From a bacterium (GTDB lineage: Bacteria > Gemmatimonadota > Glassbacteria > GWA2-58-10), in NCBI GenBank assembly GCA_021372515.1, contig JAJFUG010000069.1:1-6337 (forward strand): 6,337 bases of DNA, written 5' to 3'. The notes under the pieces were generated by a model. The model did no database searches. It was not told where the DNA came from and worked only from the letters and a program-made list of their open reading frames with translations. Below, in pieces: positions 1 to 4,870 of this stretch. Both the position numbers and the translations under genes were made by a program. Every line of letters begins with the position of its first letter. Positions within the stretch are counted from its first letter, which is position 1.

Positions 1-91
1 GCTCAGACAGGTGCGGCCCCCAAAGGCTGAACTGCGGCGGCCTGACAGCCGCAAGCGTGTTTGACTTCCTGGGATGTCAGGGGGTGTCGTA

Positions 92-113
92 GGGGCGAAC
101 CTTGTGTTCGCCC
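92..113. repeat. REP-like hairpin, copy 1
   Basis: GGGC-GAAC and GTTC-GCCC form a perfect 8-bp stem (93-100 with 106-113) around the loop CTTGT. The base of the stem (GGGGC...GCCC) is shared with the hairpins at 208-229 and 4655-4673, while the inner four base pairs differ but still pair. This constant-base, variable-arm design resembles the small intergenic palindromes common in many bacterial genomes. No REP-associated transposase gene lies in the window. Confidence 0.6.
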
Positions 114-156
114 GTAACATTCTATGCAAAAACCTAACCGGACATTACTGCTTGGC

Positions 157-189
157 CTTGTCAAGGGGGAGGCCAGGCTGACAGCCTTG
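157..189 (+). repeat. Diverged copy of a dispersed intergenic repeat
   Basis: The segment starts CTTGTCAAGGGGGAGGCC and ends CAGCCTTG. It matches the reverse complement of 4585-4621 along its whole length: the first 18 bases match with a single one-base gap, and the rest matches with scattered changes and two small gaps. This copy lacks the CCCCC half that makes a hairpin in the right-hand copy. It retains a short palindrome, CCTTG-T-CAAGG. Confidence 0.5.
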
Positions 190-207
190 CGCCAGCCATC
201 AAACGCA

Positions 208-229
208 GGGGCAGGCCCCTGTGCCTGCC
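208..229. repeat. REP-like hairpin, copy 2
   Basis: GGCAGGC (210-216) pairs perfectly with GCCTGCC (223-229) around the loop CCCTGT. The outer GGGGC...GCC frame and a TGTG-type loop edge match copy 1 at 92-113, but the inner arm is AGGC/GCCT instead of GAAC/GTTC. Pairing is therefore kept while the sequence changes. The copy lies about 50 bases beyond the stop codon of the minus-strand LysR gene. Confidence 0.6.
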
Positions 230-279
230 ACATTCGTCCGGCAGCCACAGGCGCGGGTCCTGACATTACTCTGCCGTCC

Positions 280-1200
280 TCAGAGCGCCGCCGCCTCCCG
301 GTCGAACCAGCGCGCGGGCTTGAGCGCGGCCCGCACTATCTCCAGGAACGCCGCGGCCGAGGGCGAGAAGAACTGCCCGCGGCGGCAGACCAGCCCGAGC
401 TGGCGCTCGAAACGCACCTCGCCCGTGTCCAGCGTGACCAGGCTGCCCTCCTCCAGCTCACGACGGATCGACATCTCGGGAATGATCGAAACCCCCAGAC
501 CCACCTCCACCAGCTTCTTCATCGCTTCCGGGCGGTCGATCTCCATGTCCGGGGCCAGCTCCAGCCCGGCCTCGGCGAACACCTGCTCGATCAGGCTGCG
601 GGTCACAGAGTTGCGCTTGTAGATGATGAGCGTGGTACGGGTGAGTTCCTCCAGGCTGACTCGTGGCTTTTTGGCCAGCGGGTGGTTCGGCGGGGCGATC
701 ACCCGCATGATGTCGGTGAACACCGGGAAAAAGACCAGGTTGCGGTTCTCCACCGGCAGGGTGACAAAGCCCAGGTCGAGCACGCCCTCCTGCACCGCAT
801 TGCAGATCGTGGCCGAGTTGTCCACAGAGATCGAAATTTCCACCCGCGGGAATCGCTGGTTGAACTCCCGGAAGATACGCGGCAGAACGTAAATGCTCAT
901 TACATCCACCGTGCCCAGCTCCAGACGGCCGGCCTCCAGGTTTTTGAGGTCTTCCAGGATCGTGTGCGCCTCGCGCAGTTGCTGGAAAATCTTGCGCGAC
1001 TGGGCGTACAGCATCTCGCCAGCCCGGCTGAGCTGTACATGCTTACCGCGCCGCTCGAACAGTTTCTGCCCCAGTTCCTCCTCCAGGCGGGCGATCTGGC
1101 TGCTCACCGCGGGCTGGGTCAGCAGAAGCTCAGCCGCGGCGCGGGTGAAACTGCCGTTTTCGGCCACGGCGTGAAAGAAACGCAGATGTTCGAGCAGCAT
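280..1200 (-). CDS. LysR-family transcriptional regulator
   Basis: This 306-residue protein has the normal LysR length and layout. A winged helix-turn-helix fills roughly residues 1-60: residues 18-37 (FTRAAAELLLTQPAVSSQIA) are the helix-turn-helix, followed by the typical RLEEELGQKLFER and the wing ending LSRAG. A linker helix leads to a periplasmic-binding-protein-like effector domain at about 93-294, which contains the common GLGVSIIPE segment (234-242). It should be a soluble DNA-binding protein, probably tetrameric, that responds to a small molecule. The effector cannot be read from the sequence. The ATG at 1200 is supported by GGAGG on the minus strand (1205-1209), 4 bases upstream. The gene is divergent from ino1 with a 288-bp gap that contains a T-N11-A palindrome, so autoregulation and control of ino1 are the natural inference. 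The family call is very secure; the target and ligand are not known. Confidence 0.95.
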   Translation of the reverse strand: MLLEHLRFFHAVAENGSFTRAAAELLLTQPAVSSQIARLEEELGQKLFERRGKHVQLSRAGEMLYAQSRKIFQQLREAHTILEDLKNLEAGRLELGTVDVMSIYVLPRIFREFNQRFPRVEISISVDNSATICNAVQEGVLDLGFVTLPVENRNLVFFPVFTDIMRVIAPPNHPLAKKPRVSLEELTRTTLIIYKRNSVTRSLIEQVFAEAGLELAPDMEIDRPEAMKKLVEVGLGVSIIPEMSIRRELEEGSLVTLDTGEVRFERQLGLVCRRGQFFSPSAAAFLEIVRAALKPARWFDREAAAL

Positions 1201-1355
1201 GTATCCTCCAACGCGGCGGGTGGATTGTCCCCGGATTAGTGCGCAACGGTAAAGAAATTATTTCGGAAGTCTGTGCGGACCCGTTTGGGGCCTGTTTTGT
1301 AACTTCCAAAAAAACATTGGTTTACGGAAGCGCAAGATATTAATATAGATTTTGA

Positions 1356-1370
1356 TTATGTTTAACATAA
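1356..1370. promoter_or_regulatory. Candidate LysR-regulator binding site
   Basis: TTATGTT-T-AACATAA is a perfect 15-bp palindrome about a central T at 1363. It satisfies the LysR-type T-N11-A rule (T1357 and A1369). It lies between the divergent LysR gene and ino1, centred about 54 bp upstream of the ino1 start site predicted from the promoter at 1381-1410. That is a usual position for an activating LysR protein. The flanking DNA is AT-rich, which raises the chance of a random match. Confidence 0.5.
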
Positions 1371-1380
1371 CAATAATAAA

Positions 1381-1410
1381 TTGGACAAATGTTGTAAAGC
1401 TGAATAATAT
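1381..1410 (+). promoter_or_regulatory. Predicted sigma-70-type promoter of ino1
   Basis: TTGGAC (1381-1386) and TAATAT (1405-1410) are separated by 18 bases and resemble the -35 and -10 consensus. Transcription would begin near 1417, giving a leader of about 70 bases before the ino1 start codon. The surrounding region, roughly 1300-1420, is much more AT-rich than the genes on either side, as expected for a promoter. Confidence 0.5.
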
Positions 1411-1488
1411 CGTGTGTCGAAATATGTTGACCGGACAATCCCCAATGCGGCTGTCAGGAAAAACAAACCATAGCCAGGAGTCTCCCAT

Positions 1489-2610
1489 ATGAGCAAAAAA
1501 GTCAGAGTGGCAATCGTGGGGGTGGGCAACTGCGCCAGCTCCCTGGTCCAGGGTGTGGAGTTCTACAAGAACGCGGCTGAGGATGAGTTCGTTCCCGGTC
1601 TGATGCATGTCAACCTGGGCGGATACCACATCCGCGACATCGAGTTCGTGGCCGCGGTGGATGTCAACCGGACCAAGGTCGGTCACGATCTGGCCGAGGC
1701 CGTGTTCGCCGACCCGAACAACACGATCAAGTTCAGCGACGTGCCCACCACGGGGATTACGGTCAAACGCGGCCCGGTGATCGACGGGATCGGCAAGTAC
1801 CTGTCGCAGGTGATCCAGATCTCGGATGAGCCCGAGGTCGACATGGTCCAGTTGCTCAAGGAGAGCCGGGCCGATGTGATGGTCAGCTACCTGCCCGTGG
1901 GCAGCGAGAAAGCCTCGCGTTTCTACGCCGAGCAGGCCCTGGCCGCGGGCGTGGGCTTTGTCAACTGCATCCCGGTGTTCATCGCCAAGGAGTGGGGCGA
2001 CCGTTTCCGCAAGGCCGGCCTGCCGATCGTGGGCGATGACATCAAGAGCCAGGTCGGGGCGACTATCACCCACCGCGTGCTGGCCAAGCTGTTCGGCGAC
2101 CGCGGCGTTAAGCTGCTGCGCACCAGCCAGCTCAATGTGGGCGGCAACACCGATTTCATGAACATGCTGGAGCGCGAGCGCCTGGAGAGCAAGAAAATCT
2201 CGAAGACCCAGGCCGTGACCAGCCAGCTTGCCACCCCGCTGGAGCCGCGCAATGTCTACATCGGCCCGAGCGACTATGTCTCGTGGCTGGATGACCGCAA
2301 GTGGGCGCACATCCGTCTCGAGGGCCAGACGTTCGGCAACGTGCCGCTGAACCTGGAGCTCAAACTCGAGGTCTGGGACAGCCCCAACTCGGCCGGCGTG
2401 GTGATCGACGCGATCCGCTGCTGCAAGTTGGCCCTGGACAAGGGGATCAGCGGCCCGCTGTTCGGCCCGGCGGCCTATTTCATGAAGAGTCCTCCGATCC
2501 AGTATTCGGATGAGGAGGCCCGTCGCATGGTCGAGGATTTCATCTGCAAGAACGACGGCCGGAAGAAGGGTCAGGGGGACGCCGAGGTCGAGCTGGCCTC
2601 GGTGAAATAA
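1489..2610 (+). CDS. ino1: Inositol-1-phosphate synthase (NAD-dependent)
   Basis: The enzyme converts D-glucose 6-phosphate to 1L-myo-inositol 1-phosphate in the cytoplasm through an NAD-mediated oxidation, aldol cyclisation and reduction. This is the first committed step to inositol lipids and inositol-based solutes. The 373-residue length matches the short actinobacterial and archaeal type rather than the roughly 500-residue eukaryotic form. Visible motifs are the NAD-binding glycine loop GVGNCASS (11-18), VNCIPVFIA (158-166), the active-site block [16 protein letters not shown] (181-196), [12 protein letters not shown] (215-226), SKTQAVTS (238-245) and [15 protein letters not shown] (289-303). 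The ATG at 1489 is preceded by AGGAG (1476-1480) with 8-base spacing. It appears to be a single-gene transcript: a promoter lies upstream and a strong hairpin follows 28 bases after the stop. No CDP-alcohol phosphatidyltransferase or inositol monophosphatase gene is nearby, so the final product cannot be told from context. Confidence 0.95.
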   Translation: MSKKVRVAIVGVGNCASSLVQGVEFYKNAAEDEFVPGLMHVNLGGYHIRDIEFVAAVDVNRTKVGHDLAEAVFADPNNTIKFSDVPTTGITVKRGPVIDGIGKYLSQVIQISDEPEVDMVQLLKESRADVMVSYLPVGSEKASRFYAEQALAAGVGFVNCIPVFIAKEWGDRFRKAGLPIVGDDIKSQVGATITHRVLAKLFGDRGVKLLRTSQLNVGGNTDFMNMLERERLESKKISKTQAVTSQLATPLEPRNVYIGPSDYVSWLDDRKWAHIRLEGQTFGNVPLNLELKLEVWDSPNSAGVVIDAIRCCKLALDKGISGPLFGPAAYFMKSPPIQYSDEEARRMVEDFICKNDGRKKGQGDAEVELASVK

Positions 2611-2637
2611 GCCTCGCCAGGTGAAATGATGGATAAG

Positions 2638-2675
2638 AGAAGCCCCGGTGCACGGTAGGTGCGCCGGGGCTTCTT
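2638..2675. terminator. Hairpin terminator between ino1 and the converging gene
   Basis: Bases 2638-2653 pair with 2659-2674 in a 16-bp stem with a single G-U pair (2649 with 2663) and a 5-base loop, GGTAG. The core is GCCCCGG against CCGGGGC. The plus-strand tail is TTCTTGCTGTCT, which is only moderately T-rich. The hairpin lies 28 bases after the ino1 stop and 23 bases before the 3' end of the converging minus-strand gene, so it probably serves both directions. Confidence 0.75.
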
Positions 2676-2696
2676 GCTGTCTGTGCCGGAGCGGAA

Positions 2697-3443
2697 TCAA
2701 ATCCGTCTGTAGCTTATATTTGTGGAGCCTCCGGATATCGTGCCGCCCTCGTAGTAATAGCTGTCGACAGACAATAGTCCAGAACCCTTGAGAAATCTCA
2801 CGACTCCGTTGTAGCACGGTACCCAACTGCTTGAAAGTATATAGATCAACGTATCACCTCTCACTTCGGCAGAGTTGTATTGGGTCGCATCCGGGGCTAT
2901 GAACCAACCTGGCAGAAGAAACGGCGCCAGGTCTATCAGTGTACCGCCTTTGTCCGCGGAATAGCTGAGCATGGGATGTCGGGCGTCATAACCCGATTGG
3001 GCGGAATCGGCTGGAACATACCAGAGGGAATCGGCGGATAGATACAGGTGGATCGTTTGGGAGAGGCTGTAAGCATTTTTCACAGTTAAGATTCGATCGT
3101 TGGGATACGGAGTGTACTGTTTGTCGAGCGAGTCCAGCTCGACTGCGAATGCTATGTCTGCAATCAGTTCTTCAGCCGAGGAGCTGCTCTGGCCATGGAT
3201 CATTTGAATGCTGCAAACGCCGGACATGATGTGATATTTATATGTTTCATAATTATGCGCTTGATATGAGCTGACCAGGGTGAACTGATATTGCTGCTGT
3301 CCGTCTTCTTGAGGCAGGTAATCCTGCAGGATCGCACCTTTGCCCGGGGCCAGGGGGATGTCGTGCCCGCAGTCGGCCAGGGTGAGCAGAGCCGACAAGC
3401 AAAGTAACAACAGCCTAAGATTCCTTGCCCCGTTGTGAGGCAT
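2697..3443 (-). CDS. Secreted lipoprotein-like protein of unknown function (downstream paralog)
   Basis: This 248-residue protein has no family I recognise. It opens with a lipoprotein-type signal: basic residues, a hydrophobic run at about 11-22, then LADC with Cys25. The residue before the cysteine is Asp, whereas lipobox consensus wants Gly, Ala or Ser, so lipidation is doubtful. The mature part is paralogous to the protein encoded at 3489-4295. Shared blocks are DYLP (41-44), SADSLWYVP (136-144), GTL.DLAPFL.PGW (167-180), GDTLI (196-200), FLKGSGLLSV (217-226) and a final SY..I. The composition suggests a beta-rich fold with no transmembrane segment after the signal. The ATG at 3443 is supported by AGGGG (3451-3455), 7 bases upstream. 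It lies 45 bp after the upstream paralog and is probably co-transcribed with it. Codon use is less GC-rich than in ino1 and purL. Confidence 0.8.
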   Translation of the reverse strand: MPHNGARNLRLLLLCLSALLTLADCGHDIPLAPGKGAILQDYLPQEDGQQQYQFTLVSSYQAHNYETYKYHIMSGVCSIQMIHGQSSSSAEELIADIAFAVELDSLDKQYTPYPNDRILTVKNAYSLSQTIHLYLSADSLWYVPADSAQSGYDARHPMLSYSADKGGTLIDLAPFLLPGWFIAPDATQYNSAEVRGDTLIYILSSSWVPCYNGVVRFLKGSGLLSVDSYYYEGGTISGGSTNISYRRI

Positions 3444-3488
3444 AGCTGAGCCCCTAGTAGAAGTTCAATCACGGTCGATTCGGGCGGA

Positions 3489-4295
3489 TCAGATTTTCGT
3501 GTACGATACCGTATAATGGCTTGGCGAAAGCGTACCCTCTCCCACAATCTGCTCGTAATGGACCGATTCGAGTCCGGCGCCTTTCAGAAACTTGATCGTA
3601 CCCCTTTGTATCATGGTGTAGCTGCAATAGATATCTATCGTGAATATCAGGGTGTCCCCTTTGACCAACGCGGTGTTATCATCCCATACCTCCTGACTTT
3701 CCCAAGGCGCCAGCGACCAGCCGGGCGGCAGAAAAGGCGCAAGCTCACGCAGAGTGCCGTTGTCGCCGTCGAAGTTCATTACGAGAGTTCTGTTGCCGGA
3801 GGTGTCGTTCGGTACATACCACAGGCTATCTGAAGCCAGAATCAGCCTGGCTTGAGAATTGACTGTAAGGTCCTTCTGCTCGTCTCTTTCCTCGCCAAAG
3901 TAACCTCGGACAGTGCTGATCAGGGCGGACTTGATTTCAAACACATTGTTCAGGGAGATGTCCATTGCCGCTGAATCCCCCACTGCCGGGCTGAAATTGA
4001 TTGTCACGCTGCCGCTCAAGGCGTGCGTGAAATAATAATCTTCTGAGTAATGGCTGAAATTGTTGGAGATCGAGAAGCTGTAAGCTTGGTTGCCCCCATC
4101 CAGCGGCAGATAGTCCGCCAGAGTCGTTTTGGATACGACAACCTCGGTTGCCGAGGTGTCGTTCTGTTCCGGGACGAGTGGATTGTCGCCCTGCTCCGGC
4201 GCGGCTGGGTTGTCGTGCCCGCAGCCGGCCAGGGTGAGCAGCGCCAGCAGAAATGCAGCCAATCGCACCGCACAACGGGCAGCGTTTAGCGACAT
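3489..4295 (-). CDS. Putative lipoprotein of unknown function (upstream paralog)
   Basis: This 268-residue protein belongs to no family I recognise. It has a canonical lipoprotein signal with lipobox LAGC at 22-25. The +2 residue is Gly, not Asp, so outer-membrane anchoring is expected if the cell has a Lol system. A linker after the anchor holds a 9-residue tandem repeat (NPAAPEQGD then NPLVPEQND, 29-46). The mature domain shares ordered blocks with the downstream gene: ADYLP (60-64), ASDSLWYVP (154-162), GTLRELAPFLPPGW (180-193), GDTLIF (213-218), FLKGAGLESV (236-245) and SYTKI at the C-terminus. The ATG at 4295 follows GAGGG (4302-4306) at 6-base spacing. It is the first gene of a likely two-gene transcript ending at the hairpin at 2638-2675. 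No clear promoter was identified. Confidence 0.8.
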   Translation of the reverse strand: MSLNAARCAVRLAAFLLALLTLAGCGHDNPAAPEQGDNPLVPEQNDTSATEVVVSKTTLADYLPLDGGNQAYSFSISNNFSHYSEDYYFTHALSGSVTINFSPAVGDSAAMDISLNNVFEIKSALISTVRGYFGEERDEQKDLTVNSQARLILASDSLWYVPNDTSGNRTLVMNFDGDNGTLRELAPFLPPGWSLAPWESQEVWDDNTALVKGDTLIFTIDIYCSYTMIQRGTIKFLKGAGLESVHYEQIVGEGTLSPSHYTVSYTKI

Positions 4296-4316
4296 ACCAG
4301 ACCCTCGGAAAGATGT

Positions 4317-4400
4317 TTAATCGCGGTATATCAGATTATCCGTTTCTTTGTACATCAAATCGCATGCCGTTTTGTCGCTGATGGTGATTTCGTTGATCGG
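4317..4400 (-). pseudogene. Probable C-terminal vestige of a third paralog
   Basis: The DNA just upstream of the 4295 gene resembles the junction between the two intact paralogs. Counting back from each start codon, 35 bases align without gaps at 24 identities (4293-4327 against 3441-3475). Both alignments are preceded by AATCTGA, which in the intact pair is the end of the upstream paralog. Before it, a minus-strand frame reads EITISDKT...LMYKE, resembling the family C-terminus (GGTISGGS...ISYRRI in one copy, EGTLSPSH...VSYTKI in the other). The frame does not stop at the aligned TGA, so a small insertion or frameshift is implied. This suggests that an upstream copy was lost and left its tail and spacer. 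The similarity is short, so the call is tentative. Confidence 0.35.
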
Positions 4401-4584
4401 CAATGTGTTGTGTCGGCGCTGGTTCGGTGAGCACTGCTCCGGGTGCTGCCGGGGGCTTATGTCTGTTGCTGCCGGAGTAACACAATTCCCGGCATTTCTC
4501 CCCCTTCGGTCAAGCCAGGAAGGCGTGGGGCTTGATTTTTGACATAGGGGAACGATATGCCGTGCCCTCCTTTCCACCCGCGGT

Positions 4585-4640
4585 CAAGGTGGACTGCCGA
4601 CCGGCCTCCCCCTTTGACAAGGGGGATTGAGGGGGATTTA
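4585..4640 (-). repeat. Dispersed intergenic repeat with internal hairpin
   Basis: The core TCCCCCTT-TGAC-AAGGGGGA forms a perfect 8-bp stem (4607-4614 with 4619-4626). A second G-run, GAGGGGGATTT, follows at 4629-4639, so an alternative pairing is possible. Bases 4585-4621 in reverse complement match 157-189 at the other end of the window. C-run/G-run units of this appearance are frequent between genes in many bacterial genomes, from memory of such sequences. Confidence 0.5.
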
Positions 4641-4654
4641 ATCTTAGAAATCGA

Positions 4655-4673
4655 GCACGCTGCAGCGTGCCCC
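4655..4673. repeat. REP-like palindrome, copy 3
   Basis: GCACGCTGCAGCGTGC (4655-4670) is a perfect 16-bp palindrome followed by CCC. Read on the minus strand it is GGGGC-ACGC-TGCA-GCGT-GC, the same layout as the hairpins at 92-113 and 208-229, with a third version of the inner four base pairs. Confidence 0.6.
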
Positions 4674-4771
4674 AACAACGACTTCGATCTTGTTCATTAT
4701 GCTGTATTCGCGTTTCCCCGGCTAACGGCCCTTCCGGGCTCCGGCGCGGTTTTCTCCCCGCTGCCATAACT

Positions 4772-4801
4772 TTGGCTAATCCGGGCCTTTTTTATTATTT
4801 T
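4772..4801 (+). promoter_or_regulatory. Possible purL promoter
   Basis: TTGGCT (4772-4777) and TATTTT (4796-4801) are 18 bases apart; TATTAT (4793-4798) is a better -10 match but sits at a 15-base spacing. This T-rich patch is the only promoter-like stretch close to purL. If it is used, the palindrome at 4830-4845 falls just inside the transcribed leader. Confidence 0.3.
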
Positions 4802-4829
4802 AGGGTGTGACGGGAAGCCGTTCTCAACC

Positions 4830-4845
4830 TGAAACGTACGTTTCA
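4830..4845. promoter_or_regulatory. Putative operator in the purL leader
   Basis: TGAAACGTACGTTTCA is a perfect 16-bp palindrome, 25 bases before the purL start codon. The AAACG...CGTTT half-sites recall operators of LacI-family repressors such as enterobacterial PurR, whose site centres on AAACGTTT. Here two extra bases (TA) sit at the centre, so a different repressor of this or another family may bind. No regulator gene adjoins purL in the window. Confidence 0.45.
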
Positions 4846-4870
4846 CTCTACTTAAAGCGATGGGGATCGG

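Larger units (their letters stand above)
1..279. other. Noncoding region downstream of the LysR gene
   Basis: I see no credible gene here. The open frames that cross it are low-complexity readings with no recognisable family, and the longest plus-strand frame is mostly antisense to the LysR gene. The stretch holds two short hairpins of one REP-like type (92-113 and 208-229) and a diverged copy of a repeat that also occurs near 4600. A further weak hairpin lies at 33-53 (TGCGGC and GCCGCA around a 9-base loop). The 9-mer CTGACAGCC occurs twice, at 42-50 and 178-186. This is the 3' side of the minus-strand LysR gene, so the 208-229 hairpin, about 50 bases past the stop codon, could protect or end that transcript, but no clear T-run follows it. 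Confidence 0.6.
4401..4870. other. Noncoding region upstream of purL
   Basis: I see no supported gene in this stretch of about 470 bases. The small open frames read as low-complexity Ser/Pro/Gly/Arg-rich peptides of the kind produced by intergenic repeats. Contents, left to right: a repeat-like segment CTCCCCCTTCGGTCAAG (4498-4514) that vaguely resembles the repeat further right, a dispersed repeat with a C-run/G-run hairpin (4585-4640), a REP-like palindrome (4655-4673), a small hairpin GCCC-TTCC-GGGC near 4730, a T-rich patch at 4788-4801, and a 16-bp palindrome in the purL leader (4830-4845). Confidence 0.6.

Noticed and set aside
124-1239. Plus-strand open frame of 371 codons over the LysR gene
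   Set aside because: It is a shadow of the LysR gene in a GC-rich region. The translation is Arg/His/Gln/Leu-rich with no domain, while the minus-strand frame is a full-length LysR protein with a ribosome-binding site.
1417-1488. Riboswitch in the ino1 leader
   Set aside because: The leader is only about 70 bases and I could find no multi-stem structure or terminator-like switch in it.
1258-2826. Long open frame (522 codons) on the minus strand across the whole of ino1
   Set aside because: It is antisense to a clear ino1 in GC-rich DNA, where antisense frames stay open because of codon bias. Its product is His/Asp/Leu-rich with no recognisable domain, and its 5' and 3' ends run through the terminator and the AT-rich promoter region.
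4317-4577. Complete 86-codon minus-strand gene
   Set aside because: Only the last 25 or so residues show any family resemblance. The front part runs through repeat-like sequence and has no convincing start signal, so I kept only a tentative pseudogene tail.
4585-4673. CRISPR array
   Set aside because: The G-run, C-run and palindromic units are not regularly spaced, do not repeat a common 25-40 base unit with unique spacers, and no cas gene is present.
4510-4767. Small protein genes within the repeat region upstream of purL
   Set aside because: The frames read PPQSPLSKGE-type peptides, which are translations of the C-run/G-run intergenic repeat, with no ribosome-binding site or conserved domain.
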